Shown: positions 33,367 through 44,175 of the stretch, piece after piece | Position numbering within the stretch: the stretch's first letter is position 1 | Layout: each line of letters starts with the position of its first letter | Assembly (NCBI GenBank): GCA_014155875.1 | Contig: JACEFZ010011670.1 | Span: forward strand, 124,001 to 188,000 | Reading direction: 5' to 3' | Source: Cepaea nemoralis | Taxonomy: Eukaryota > Mollusca > Gastropoda > Stylommatophora > Helicidae | DNA: 64,000 nt | Made by a program: the position numbers and the translations under genes | The notes under the pieces: model-generated | Told to the model about the DNA's origin: nothing | Seen by the model: the letters and a program-made list of their open reading frames with translations, nothing else | Database searches by the model: none

Positions 33367-33714
33367 ATCTTCTATACTCTGTAGATGTGACATGATGTTT
33401 GTTTACTCTCCCATCTTCTGTTTGATTACATGCCACGTCTTGTGTACGCGCATGCGTACAGTCTACTTTCTATTAAGCTCAGTTGAAGTGAATTCCTTTC
33501 TGTTGAATCTACTATCTTCTTTACTTTGTTTGTCTTGGTTTATTCACCTCTTCTTCGTGTGCCCAGTATTTTGTCTTCTACAAAACCCGTCGGTATGTTT
33601 TCATATAATAACATTTGACTCAATCACGAAAGTGTTTCCTTTGGCAGTACTTTAAGTTCTTCTTTCTTGTATACTATTTTTCCTAGCATGGTTGGTTTTG
33701 TGGTCAGTTTTCCA
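33367..33714. other. Unique DNA, nothing recognised
   Basis: Pyrimidine-rich sequence without a supported exon. Confidence 0.35.
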
Positions 33715-33905
33715 AGCCAATTTATTCTCTTGGAGAGTTACATGACCACTGAAAACATCGGTGGTAGAAAAGGCAATGGCAGATCGAGAGAAACGATGCT
33801 GGATGGTTGAAGTCTTGGCATGGAGGAATATCATCAACACAGTTGATTCCTAACACCTGTGACCGAGGTCTGTGGTGTGACATGATCGCCTAAGCCATTT
33901 GACAA
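33715..33905 (+). mobile_element. LINE-1fam 3' fragment, strongly diverged
   Basis: GAGAGTTACATGACCACTG, AGATCGAGAGAAACGATGCT and GACCGAGGTCTGTGG align with 37925-38050 and with the minus copy at 62150-62280. No usable frame. Confidence 0.6.
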
Positions 33906-34277
33906 AATCTCCCGACGATGAACATGTATAAGTTATCGTCTGTCTACGACAGCACCGGGTCTCGAATTCTTCCATTGGCTGTTTGTCTTTTACAAATCAA
34001 TTTATTGATGCATATTCTCGTATTTTTATTATTTCGTCTTAATGACAGTTTGGTTTTAAATACTTCTGAAATACTCTGTATATTTTTGACATTGTTGTAT
34101 GTGAACAATGATGTATTTTATGTTTAGCAATTGTGATAGTAATAATACAATACCAGTAATGTCATTAATTAATATTGGGTCTAAATGTGTTTTGTGAGAG
34201 TTGCAGTATTGGTGTGAATCATGACCAATTAGTGCACAAGTCAAATGGACTAAAAGACAAAACGACAAAAAGACTAA
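33906..34277. other. AT-rich unique DNA, nothing recognised
   Basis: No exon or element match. An internal TTAATTAATATTGGG stretch is simply AT-rich. Confidence 0.35.
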
Positions 34278-34512
34278 AAGGTAGTTGCATGTCCTTTGCA
34301 GAACGTCGCAGTCAGCCCCAGCATTAGTTTTGCCGCTTGGGATTTCTTGGCAGGTTTGCGTTCGGTGTATTGTAGTTGTTTTCTGAGCGACCGGCACTCA
34401 TGCCATTCTGTGAAGACCAACGCAATGGCGGTCTGCATCCAGGCTGCCCGCAGCTGTGTTTCGAGCGCAGAGCGAGAAATTACGAACTGCCTCCCTGACA
34501 TTTTCGCCAATC
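34278..34512 (-). mobile_element. SINE-E copy
   Basis: Family with copies at 48884-49125 (minus), 56833-57115 (plus) and 62325-62545 (minus). Landmarks here: GCATGTCCTTTGCAGAACGTC, GTCAGCCCCAGCAT and TTTCTGAGCGACCGGCACTC, and GCAGCTGTGTTTCGAGCGC, whose reverse contains the B-box-like region. Confidence 0.75.
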
Positions 34513-35097
34513 CCAATTTTCACTTTCCGCCGCACATGGGCGCCTCTCCAATCTCATCCCCTTTCCCGCCTGTCCTCCCACCAGGTGGCTTAGCCAACAC
34601 CTGAGCTTCTGACAGTATTGACCTTTGATCCGTTGGCCCTACATCCGGTTCATACAATCCACTGATAGTCGTCTATTGCGTCAGTCGCTCCAAGCAAGGA
34701 TACAGATTCAGATAAGTACCCTTAATATTGTAATGTAGTGTGTTTCATGTAGTTGTGTGTCGGTTTGTGTATGTTTGTTCTGTGCTGACAAAGGCTTTGG
34801 CCGCATCGTCCAATTTGTTTCTTGTAATTGTGTTTCAATAAAGCTTACAATCTACTTCTCGTTTTTTTGGTGATTCGTTCATTCACTGTTAGTAGAAGCA
34901 CGTGTATGTACTACGCCCGGGTGAAAAGGGAGCCAGCAATAACATGTTCATGTTTCTGCACCACACACTAATGTAAAGTAAATGTAATAATTATCGCTAT
35001 TATATTTAGTTTGTAACAATCATCTTTAATTGCCTCTATCAATTTTCCCTCCTCCTTACCGTACTTCCCCTCATCCTCTGTCTTTGGGTACACAAAT
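34513..35097. other. Unique DNA with one AATAAA
   Basis: CAATAAAGCTTACAATC at 34837-34852 follows GACAAAGGCTTTGGCCGCAT; this could be the end of an unidentified transcript or retroelement on the plus strand. No coding part recognised. Confidence 0.35.
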
Positions 35098-35313
35098 CTA
35101 CAACTGTGATATCAACAAAGAATTATGATGCAGGAAAAGCTTCAAAAGCTGACATTTTTCCTTGCTGGTGATTTCCTGTTCACGCAAGCTGACGTCAGAC
35201 ACGTGATACTTGTAACACCACTTCACTGGGTCACTGCGATCTATCCCAGCTCCCCACGTCACCTGGGTCCTATCTTTAGGACAAGCTTGGGTTAGTGGAG
35301 TTAACAAGGACAT
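35098..35313 (-). CDS. Candidate small Cys-containing ORF, 71 codons, unrecognised
   Basis: Starts at ATG 35313 on the minus strand. A TATA-like CTTTATAAAGCC lies about 40 bases upstream (35347-35358). The predicted product begins MSLLTPLTQACPKD and continues with TQVTWGAGIDRSDPVKWCYK, having three to four Cys. The open frame extends upstream without another ATG (FVALTCLIMSLLTPLTQAC looks like a signal sequence), so it could be an internal exon that has lost or hidden its start. No homologue recognised, no donor site clearly placed. It may equally be chance. Confidence 0.25.
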   Translation of the reverse strand: MSLLTPLTQACPKDRTQVTWGAGIDRSDPVKWCYKYHVSDVSLREQEITSKEKCQLLKLFLHHNSLLISQL

Positions 35314-35499
35314 TATGAGACAAGTTAAAGCCACGAATCGCCCAAACTTGGCTTTATAAAGGCGACATTAACACCAAATAAACTCACAGATTTTCAAATC
35401 CTCTACTCTTTTACGCAGAAGTCAGCTTGGCTGCGGGTATTAATGAGCGTAAGCTTCCGGTTCCTCGACGGCGGTGGACGGGGCTCATTCTCTCAATCA

Positions 35500-35735
35500 A
35501 TTAATCAATCAGGTGCCGTCGCCACAATGAAGGTTGGCTGCAATGGATCTCCAACACTGTCTGTCTCTCGCTCTGGTCTGTACATTCTGTCAGATTGACG
35601 TTCGTCCATCTTTTGACGCTATCTTCCCACTTGTATCGTTGTCTACCCTTTGCTCGCTTGTCTTCGACCTTACCCTCTAGTATGGTTTTTATAAGAGCAT
35701 TACGTCTTTTAACGTGGACGAAATATTTCACTTGC
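35500..35735 (-). pseudogene. LINE RT tail, second family (TTGA-tailed)
   Basis: Minus-strand frame of 76 codons: MKYFVHVKRRNALIKTILEG, KVEDKRAKGRQRYKWEDSVK, then TDQSERQTVLEIHCSQPSLW. This GHVxRR...GKxExKRxRGRQRxKW pattern is the familiar end of LINE reverse transcriptases. The 3' end (AGCCAACCTTCATTG, GGCGACGGCACC, then ATTGATTG) is shared with the piece at 44176-44345. Confidence 0.75.
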
Positions 35736-36340
35736 CTCTTTTTTCTTTCTTTCTAGAGCCTCTGTATTTGATTGTTTTTGTTTATATGAAATACGACATA
35801 CTTTTCTGTATATCCACTCTACACAGGTTTAAATGATATACCTTTTTTAACGTCGACTTCTCGTTCATAAAGCAATGACAAACTACTGAACGCTAACTTG
35901 CCCAGTAAATTAACATAGATTTGGGTTTGATGACAACCTCGTGCACAGAACTAGCAACATTTCACAGTTCGCAAAACAATGTTTTCCCTGAGTGAATCTA
36001 AACACAGAAGCCACAAACAATATCTTGCACGATTTATTGCCTGCCATATTTCTCTGCATTTTGTCAGGTACATGCTGCAGAGTTATATACCATATGATGT
36101 GAATAAATCAATAATACTGTAGCTGACACGATTGTAGCATGGATCCAGGTATTGTTCGAGTGTGGAACATCTGTTATCTTCACGGTAATTTCAAATTTAC
36201 AACGAGATCTACCTCTTAGCACAAAACCAGCTGAAACTGTTTAATTCGTCTTCTTCACTGTTCCAATAATATCCACCCAAGACCCGTGATTTTACGGCTG
36301 TCGTCGTCTAGCAATATATGTAAATACCTGGACACAATTA
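35736..36340. other. Mostly unique DNA; one SINE-E scrap
   Basis: 35866-35905 (AAAGCAATGACAAACTACTG, AACGCTAACTTGCC) matches an internal part of SINE-E at 57010-57045. Nothing else recognised. Confidence 0.4.
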
Positions 36341-36640
36341 CACGAGGTGGTTTCAAATTAAAACCTTAAACCTCCCAATGACTCTTTGAGTTGTCCATGC
36401 AGGTGGACATCGATTGGGGCTAGGTCTGGCATGTACGGGGGATGTGGTACACACTGAAAGTGGTGGTCTTCGATGGTTTCAACTCTTGCACGGGCAGTAT
36501 GGGTTCGAGCATTGTCATGTTGCAAAAGGACACCTTTACCCTGAAGTCCAAGTCGTTTGGATTTGATTCCGGGTCGAAGCTTCCTACACCACCCATACAC
36601 TTGCTGGACTGACAGGCATGCATCTCCTTACTGGACCTTC
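36341..36640 (-). pseudogene. mariner transposase C-terminal fragment
   Basis: Minus-strand frame of 80 codons with GVLLQHDNARTHTA and HPPYMPDLAPIDVHLHG, LKESLGGLRF. These are the second and third catalytic regions of mariner transposases. The Asp of HDN and the Asp of PID are separated by 34 residues, the mariner D34D spacing. The N-terminal helix-turn-helix and the first catalytic Asp are absent or frameshifted, and inverted ends were not found, so this is a dead fragment. A second minus frame overlaps with a shift near 36600. Confidence 0.85.
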
Positions 36641-36899
36641 ATTCACTGATGAATATCTATAGGTTTCACCCCTTCAATGATGAATAAACAGACAACAGAA
36701 CGCTTCTCGTCTTTGATGCATGTCAAAAGTGGGGCGGCCATCTTTAAACTGTACATATGACGTCATCGTGTTCATCCGCACCGTGATTTCACTTGCTTAA
36801 CACTCTTGACATCTGTAACAACAATATTGACAGGTTACAAGTCTAGGCATGGTTATTGTAATTTTTATCACACTGTTAAGGTTTACATTTACATCCCTC
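36641..36899. other. Unique DNA, nothing recognised
   Basis: Possibly further decayed mariner sequence, but no motif supports that. Confidence 0.3.
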
Positions 36900-37200
36900 T
36901 CGTAACATCAGATGGAAGATGCACTACAGAGATGAACAACAGAATAGGTTTTTATAAAGCTTAATTTTAGTAAATGAAAAGTATCTTATGCAATAAGTCA
37001 GCATAATTGAATATAAGAAAGAGAGTGCTGACATGCTATATAGAACCTGTGTTTATGTATGGCAGTGAATTATAAAACGGGAATGAAGAAATTAGAAAGA
37101 GCTTAAAAGCAACGGAGATGTGATTCCTAAGAGGAATGTTGCTGATACCTTGGACTGCCAAGAGTAACTAACAGTAATTGCCCGGAGGAGGTTAAAGAAA
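36900..37200 (+). mobile_element. LINE-1fam fragment, RT tail
   Basis: TAACATCAGATGGAAGATGC, TGCTATATAGAACCTG, TATGGCAGTGAATTA and GATTCCTAAGAGGAATGTTG are collinear with 12161-12420. Several stop codons in the frame. The 3' part of the same kind of element follows at 37890, with unrelated sequence between. Confidence 0.7.
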
Positions 37201-37224
37201 CTGCTGTTTGTCCATCAAGAATGA

Positions 37225-37520
37225 TGATGACCATTCATTTCATCCAGTGGGGATGAAAGTATGGAGCCATGAGTTCTAAGATGGCTGATAAGGCCTATTT
37301 TGGCTCGAAATGTTCTTTGACAAATATGAAGATGGATGAAGAATGACTTGCGCGATGAATTGGATTAAAGTGAGGAAAAATTGCGCAATTCGTCGACCTA
37401 ACTTTCTCGTCTGAGTCCATCTGAGTCCAGTGGCAAGACAAGTCAAGACGACTGGAGACGAATACAGGTGCAGTGGATGATCAGGCCGCTCTACGTGCCT
37501 TGCCGTGCCAATTACGTTCC
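37225..37520. repeat. Dispersed repeat, copy 1 (about 250 bp)
   Basis: Shares TGATGAAGAATGACTTGCGC, the GTCGACCTNACTCTCTCGTC block, GACGACTGGAGACG and CAGATGCAGTGGA-like sequence with 42790-43030. Copy 1 has an extra AAGATGGCTGATAAGGCCTA segment. Class unknown; possibly a SINE or MITE. Confidence 0.6.
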
Positions 37521-37889
37521 ACAATGCTTTGCAGGTAAACGCCACCTTGCCCGTTGAATCAGGAATGATTTCTTCCGCGCAGTCTGCCGAATCCTGTCTT
37601 CACATGCTGGGTAGGCATACCCTAGTTTACCTCTTGGTGTGACACCAAATAGGCTACCCGCGCCTGGTTTAGCCAGCCTGTCACAGCTGTTGCCCGGGGG
37701 TGACCGCTGTCGCATGCTGACAGCTACTAAGAGCCACAGGCGTGAGCTGGATGTCAGGCTTGGACCAGTGAGAGATGGGTCCTGAAGAGGACATGAGAGT
37801 CATCCTTACCAAAGGTACTACCAATGCCTGACACCTCGTACCCCCCTGAACTAGATCATTACACACAACCATGCGACAAACAGATATTC
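37521..37889. other. Unique DNA, nothing recognised
   Basis: GC-richer than its surroundings, but no frame with supported splice signals. Confidence 0.3.
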
Positions 37890-38115
37890 TTTGGTCATGT
37901 GATCTAAAGAGAGACATTGGGGGAATATCCCGACAACTGGAAAGATCTGTGAGAAAAGAGGCAGAGACAGACCAAGAGAAATGATGCTGGGTGGACTGAA
38001 ACGGTGGTGTGGAGGATTTGATCCCGAGCCCCAAGGACCGAGATCTGTGGAGACTGAACGCTCACGCCAGCTGGCAGGGTTGTTGATAATGATGATGGTG
38101 ATGATGATGATAGTG
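37890..38115 (+). mobile_element. LINE-1fam 3' end
   Basis: TTCTTTGGTCATGTGATCT, CCCGACAACTGGAAAGATCT, GAAATGATGCTGGGTGGACT and CGAGATCTGTGGAGACTGAA, ending GCCAGCTGGCAGGGTTGTTG and (ATG)n. This copy preserves GACAACTGGAAAGATC without array expansion and is a control for the split copy at 12161-16805. Confidence 0.8.
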
Positions 38116-38139
38116 TAGCAAGTTATGTGTAAAACATCG

Positions 38140-38397
38140 TTCTCACCACAGACTACCGGAACCCTCTCACCACAAACTACCGGAACCCTCTCATCACATA
38201 CTACTGGAACCCTCTCATCACAAACTACTGGAACCCTCTCATCACATACTACCGGAACCCTCTCATCACATACTACCGGAACCCTCTCATCACAGACTAC
38301 TGGAACTCTCTCATCACAGACTACTGGAAGCGTCCCTTCACATACTGTCGGAAGCGTATCATTACAAACTACCGGAAGCGTCTCATCACAGACTAGG
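38140..38397. repeat. 24-bp minisatellite, about 11 copies
   Basis: TCTCATCACANACTACTGGA then ACCC. The eight-codon unit gives an open plus frame repeating a Thr-Thr-Gly-Thr-Leu-Ser-Ser octapeptide; not called as a gene because it is bounded by another array and lacks any non-repeat domain. Confidence 0.93.
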
Positions 38398-38838
38398 TCA
38401 CCTCAATAAGTCACCTGTGACTACTCACACTGATCTCAATGAGTCACCTGTGACTACTCACACTGATCTCAATGAGTCACCTGTGACTACCTGTGACTAC
38501 TTACACTGACCTCCATGAGTCACATGTGACTACTCACACTGACCTCCATGAGTCACATGTGACTACTCACACTGACCTCAATGAGTTACCTGTGACTACC
38601 TGTGACTACTTACACTGATCTCCATGAGTCACCTGTGACTACTTACACTGACCTTCATAAGTCACATGTGACTACTCACACTGACCTCAATGAGTTACCT
38701 GTGACTACTCACACTGATCTCCATAAGTCACCTGTGACTACCTGTGACTACTCACACTGGCCTATATAAGTTCGCCTATGACCACCTGTGACTACTCACC
38801 TCCATAAGTCACCTATGACTACTCACACTGATGCAGTC
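38398..38838. repeat. 33-bp minisatellite with palindromic E-box, about 13 copies
   Basis: GAGTCACCTGTGACTACTCA then CACTGATCTCAAT. Many units contain AGTCACATGTGACT, a perfect 14-bp palindrome around CACATGTG; others have CACCTGTG. An extra CTGTGACTAC step occurs in several units. Confidence 0.9.
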
Positions 38839-40181
38839 TCACCCTCACCTGGCAATCACCCAAACTAGCCTCCGGGGATCTATTGATGACGTCAGCAATC
38901 ATCAAAGGCCTGCCACGCGGGACATCCTACCTGGAACCAGGAACACACCTGCCCGTTTTCCCGCCGCGTGAGCCTACCACAAGATGCAGACGTCACCGGG
39001 TGACCAGGGACCAGCCTGCCGCAACGATACCCACGATCTAATGATATAACTGTCGATACCAGAACGAATACGATCTACAGGAATACCATTTTACACAAGT
39101 AGTCGAGTAGCTAATTAAGTTGCCTTCCATGTGGTTAATGACACAAACACCGACTGTGTTGATTAGCATCTCCGTGTCAGACCAGTTTGGAGAATTAGAC
39201 ATTTGGTGTCGGGTTTATTAATAAATTAGTTTCCCCGTGTCAAACAAACTGACGGTAAGGTGTTTATGATTTTCTGAATAAGGAACATACGTCGACGGAA
39301 TTGTTCGTTTAGCACTGGTGTTTGTCAGTCTTTCAGTGTTGCTTGCTCATAATTTATTTCCGAGGAGCGGGCATCAAGAATATATTGGAGGCAACATATT
39401 TATGCGTCAATTAAGTGTCCTAAAGTGTTTAAAAAGTTTTTAAAAGGCGAGATGACTGACTTCATTGCACCGGGTTTTATCCCATATGGCAGAGTCTATT
39501 TCCGCAGGGCGATCTGCTGAGAGCGTGGCACAAAGCACAAACTGTTGTCTACACCATGTTTTCACTTCACATTCAACTTTGGCGTCATTCGCGAAATGTC
39601 TCCCGCCAAGGTGGGTTTTCAGTGGACTTGGCCCCTATCAATTTCCAGTAAAGCGGTGCATAGACAAAGTTACGAAGGCGAGTCAATAAGTAAGTCACAC
39701 AGTTCTGTGGGATGGCAGGTAAATGAGAACAGGGCACGCAGATCTATGCAAGCGGTTTGGGAGAGCTGATAAAACTATGGGATAAGTGCATCAATTTTGG
39801 TGGAAATTATGTTTAGAAATAAAGGGGCAATGGATGTATACAAATAAACTGGTGTCAGGTTGTTATCACATTTAGTTATTTTTCTACAACCATTTGTGAC
39901 TTACTTATTAACTACCCTCGTATAAAGCACAGAGTAATAGGTTATAATAGCCATCATTACCACATATGGACAACAATCATCTTCGGATTAATAAACCTGC
40001 GAGGGTAAACCCAGGACTATCATTCTGAGCCGGTGATGGACCCTAACTATAACTTCTCCTTGAAGTTGAGCTAGGTAGAGGTAATGATGAAATCTAATCG
40101 AATTATAAGAACGGTACCTAGCAACAGAGGGAAAGAACGGGCTACAGTCACACTCAGATTATACTGTGTCATTGGAAACAT
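38839..40181. other. Unique DNA, no gene supported
   Basis: Longest stretch without repeat in the right half. Short frames near 39465-39770 have no recognisable domain. GC-rich part at 38860-39010. Confidence 0.35.
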
Positions 40182-40560
40182 CATCATCATCATTAGTATT
40201 ATACAGTGCCATACCGGCTGGCGTGGGCGCTCATGCCTCTCCACAAATTGCGATCCCAAACGTCATAGATCAATTGGTGTGTAGACTCCCTTCCGTGCAT
40301 TGACACAAGATTGTTAAGAATTTTCTCAAGCTGTCTGCCCCATTTCTCTTTTCATAAATCTTGTCTTTTGTGATAAGTTGTCTTTGCGACTTAGCTTCCC
40401 TCAAAATGTCCAGACTGCTCATTTTGGAAGGCCAATTAATTTTCAGTATTCTTCTATCAAAATCACATTTCCAAGGCTTCTGGGGATTTTTCCACCTGTT
40501 TACTAATTGTCCAGGATTCACAGCCGTATGCTTAAATTGGTTCTATGTAACATGAAACAT
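40182..40560 (-). pseudogene. LINE RT tail, third family, with (ATG)n tail
   Basis: On the minus strand PGQLVNRWKNPQKPWKCDFD, RRILKINWPSKMSSLDIL and KEKRNGADSLRKF-like blocks resemble the RRILKISWxxxxxNxxVL part of LINE reverse transcriptases. The 3' end at 40182-40250 shares GCCATACCGGCTGGCGTGGG-type sequence and an (ATG)n tail with LINE-1fam. Frame broken. Confidence 0.6.
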
Positions 40561-40684
40561 CCCCCTCTACGTGTAAAACGAAACAAACGTATTAGGACGC
40601 TGGACCAACAAATATCTGTACCGGACTTAAAAGGTTGCCCATGTTGGGTTATTCATCCGAAGCTGTAGTGTCGAACTGAGGAGG

Positions 40685-40868
40685 CAACAAGAAGCCAGGA
40701 TGTAACACAAAGCAATATCGTATGAGTAGAAGCCAGGAGCAATATTGTATGAGTAGAAGCCAGGATGTAGCACGGAGCAATATTGTATGAGCAGAAGCCA
40801 GGATGTAGCACGGAGCAATATTGTATGAGCAGAAGCCAGGATGTAGCACGGAGCAATATTGTATAAGT
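40685..40868. repeat. 38-bp minisatellite, about 5 copies
   Basis: GAGCAATATTGTATGAGCAG then AAGCCAGGATGTAGCACG; one unit lacks 14 bases. Confidence 0.92.
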
Positions 40869-40959
40869 AGAGCCAGTAGCCCCAGACCACCCAGAATTTT
40901 CCAATTCCGGCAGAAGTTTCGCATTGTGTGCTTTTGACAGCACACAGTTTCAGTTGTGT

Positions 40960-41400
40960 GAGTCAGTGCACCATTAATTTGTAGCACATTTCTTCTGTGT
41001 CTTAGATTAACGTATACAATTCAGTGCACCATTAATTTGTGGGACATTTCTTCTGTGGTATAGATTAAAGTAAACAATTCAGTGCGCCATTAATTTGTGG
41101 GACATTTATTCTCTGTTTTAGACGAATGTAAACAATGCAGAACAAGATAAATTTCTTTTTCATAATTTTCCTTTGTTTTAGATGAAAGTGACAATTCAGT
41201 GCAAGATTAATTTGTCACACATTTATCCTGTGCTGTAACTATAATTATCTTAAAATGTAAACACTTCAGTGCAAGATTAATTTGTGCATATTTCACCTTT
41301 GTTTTAGACGAATGTAAACAATTCAGTGCAAGATTAATTTATGACACAATTCTACCATAATTTAGACAAATGTAAATAATTTCACTGCAAGATTACTCCA
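40960..41400. repeat. 58-bp degenerate tandem repeat, about 7 copies
   Basis: Units contain CAGTGCAAGATTAATTTGTG, then CATTTNTTCTGTGTTTTAGA and GTAAACAATT. Length drifts from 56 to 66 bp. Confidence 0.88.
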
Positions 41401-41599
41401 TGAAAAGCTGTGTTGTTCATTGTACGATAGTTCCAGCGTACATGCCTGTAAGTACACACAACTGTCTATATTTTACTTGTGAACAATCTCATCTCTCGTG
41501 CATGTGAACATGGTATGTTGAGGATCGACTGGGTGTGCTAATCCGGCTCAAGAATACTACAAAAGCAGCTGGGGTGTTGTGTTGGATATAGCTGACAGC

Positions 41600-41665
41600 A
41601 TGGAGATATTACTACAGAACCCCATCTTCAGGTCCAAGATGAAATCCTTATCTCCGGGTACACGG
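41600..41665 (+). CDS. Candidate first coding exon, 22 codons, unrecognised
   Basis: ATG at 41600 has A at -3 and G at +4. It encodes MEILLQNPIFRSKMKSLSPG plus Thr-Arg and ends at CACGG before GTGAGTACG, a strong donor in phase 0. Short upstream leader contains a TACTACAAAAGCAGC stretch but no firm TATA box. The next exon is not found in the window; the intron would contain long CA and GA/GACA tracts. This rests only on local signals. Confidence 0.35.
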
Positions 41666-41888
41666 GTGAGTACGTCTACTTAAGATACCCGGGTTAGATT
41701 ATTGATTGTTTGATTAATTTGTTGATTACTCTGTTGTTAATGATATACATATTTTGCGACTTAGTGTGTCGGATTGATACCGTGACCCGCTTACTACCGG
41801 CGACACATAAAACAACACTGCCTTTCCAAAAACAAATATCACTGTTTTACATTAGGTTGGGCATTGAGAAAAAAAATGATATTGCAAT

Positions 41889-42143
<255 letters not shown>

Positions 42144-42235
42144 TCTCACTCTTTCTCTCTTAATTAAGTGTACTAATGTCGGAGTGTAGCATACAGTTTT
42201 TAATTTGATGTCACACTGAATTTGTCTCAATATCA

Positions 42236-42267
42236 AACCAGAGAGTGAGAAAGAGATAGAAGGACAG

Positions 42268-42308
<41 letters not shown>

Positions 42309-42629
42309 CAGAGAGACACAGACAGAAAGAGACAGAAAGAGACACAGAGAGCGACACAGAGGCACAGAGACACAGACAGAGAGAGAGAGAGAGAGAGAGA
42401 GACATAGTAACAGAGAGGTACATAGAAAGACAGACAGAAAGAGAGACAGAGAGTGACAACGAGATAGAGAGAAACAGAGAGAGACACATAGACCAGAGAG
42501 AGAGACACAGCGAGACAGAAATAGACAGAGAGAGAGACAATGAACGATCGAACGAACGAACAGAGACAGAGAGACACAGAGAGAGACAGAGACAGAGACA
42601 GAGACAGACAGACAGATACAGAGACACAC

Positions 42630-42672
<43 letters not shown>

Positions 42673-42691
42673 TAGACAGAGACACAGAGAC

Positions 42692-42758
<67 letters not shown>

Positions 42759-42775
42759 CACACAAACACACAGAG
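42236..42775. repeat. Polypurine (GA)n/(GACA)n tract, about 540 bp
   Basis: Runs of GAGAGA alternate with GACAGACA and GAGACACAGA. Almost free of pyrimidines other than C on this strand. Frames give Ser/Leu/Cys or Arg/Glu/Asp strings and are not genes. Confidence 0.96.
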
Positions 42776-42789
42776 ATGGATGTTCGTCC

Positions 42790-43030
42790 ATCATGAATGA
42801 TGAGAACCATTCATTCATTGCATCTTTTGATTGATGAAGAACGAATGACTTGCGCTTTAGTTTGGATTATAGTGAGGAAGTGGTTGCGCAACTCCGTCGA
42901 CCTCACTCTCTCGTCTGCGTCCATCTGGTTCCAATGGCGAGCATGGCAAGACGACTGGAGACGGACACAGATGCAGTGGACGTTAGGCTGCCACGGCCAG
43001 TTATCCCTGTATATATTGGCTCTCAAATAC
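42790..43030. repeat. Dispersed repeat, copy 2
   Basis: Partner of 37225-37520; begins immediately after the GA/GACA tract. Confidence 0.6.
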
Positions 43031-43539
43031 AAATGGTAGCCTAGAGCCTCGTGCAAACGTCACTTCCGTCAATTCCTTTAATTTTCAGCTTTAAGACAAG
43101 GGTAGTGACAAGCGACAAGCGTATGATTACTGATAGGATCAATCAGATATCAGTCAGATAGACATGACTGACCGCCAAACCTGACCACACACACATATGT
43201 GGCCAACGCAAAACCACTGGACCCCTACCAACGAGCTTTCAAGCTACGCCGGCAGGACTGACCAAAAAGCCATACCAGCTTACTAACTGCAGGCCCATTA
43301 CTCATCGAGAGAGAGAGTGGGCGCTTATCGAGACTTTGTCGAACGGCCGTAAAAATTTGCTCTTTTGCCCGCTCAAACCACGACCCTGGCTACACAATGC
43401 GGTTACATTCTCGAAACGCCTGCCTCGCTAACTTGCGTTGGATGTGAAGATCCCATTTTGGCTCACCTCACACAGCCATCAGAGACAACGAACGCTAGAC
43501 GCGGGACTGATCTTGCGAACCAGACCAGCCCTCACGATA
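43031..43539. other. Unique DNA, no gene supported
   Basis: A frame at 43365-43530 has some codon variety but then enters the GACA tract; no splice support. Confidence 0.3.
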
Positions 43540-43802
43540 CACAGAGATACAGAGAGACAGACAGACAGAGACAAAGAGACAGAGAGATAGAGACTCAGAG
43601 ACACATAGATAGACAGAGAGAGAGAGAGACACAAGTGAGAGACAGAGAGAGACAGAAAGAGACAAAGACAGAGACAGACAGAGAGACAATGAGAGGCAGA
43701 GGGAGACAGTGCGAGACAGACACAGACAGAGAGAGACAGAGAGAGACAGTGTGAGACAGAGAGACAGAAAGATACACAGATACATAGAGAGACACACAGG
43801 GA

Positions 43803-43851
<49 letters not shown>

Positions 43852-43905
43852 AGAGACGCAGAGACACACAGAGGAACACAGAGACACACAGACACACAAT
43901 GAGAC
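43540..43905. repeat. (GA)n/(GACA)n polypurine tract
   Basis: Same composition as 42236-42775, with a perfect (GA)20-like core at 43808-43848. Confidence 0.96.
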
Positions 43906-43974
43906 AATGTGAATGTGCAATATAATTGTCTGTGTAATTGTCGCCAGGCAGTTTCCCGCCATTGGTCTGTTGTG

Positions 43975-44125
43975 TGGTAGCACCACCACGTGATGTAGGC
44001 CTGGATGCCCGCAGCATCAGGTGACCGGCCTTCTCCTCACTTAGCAGGCGACGAGTCCCGACGTTCAATCCCCGTCCGACAGTGCTCATGATATTATCGG
44101 CGCAGACCCCTTTTAACTTCGCTAA
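43975..44125 (-). mobile_element. SINE-B copy
   Basis: On the minus strand: CGTTAGCGAAGTTAAAAGGG (A-box region), ATGAGCACTGTCGGACGGGG, ATTGAACGTCGGGAC (B-box region), then GCCTGCTAAGTGAGGAGAAG and ATCCAGGCCTACA. Aligns with 48240-48415. Confidence 0.55.
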
Positions 44126-44175
44126 CGTAGCCTGTAGTAGAACAGGAAATACTAGATACGAATTTACGGTACGTT
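44117..44175. repeat. Isolated outer copy of the 50-bp unit
   Basis: TAGCCTGTAGTAGAACAGGA, AATACTAGATACGAATTTAC and GGTACGTTTATAG match the array at 44341-45550 but with more changes. It is separated from the array by a LINE scrap. Confidence 0.85.
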
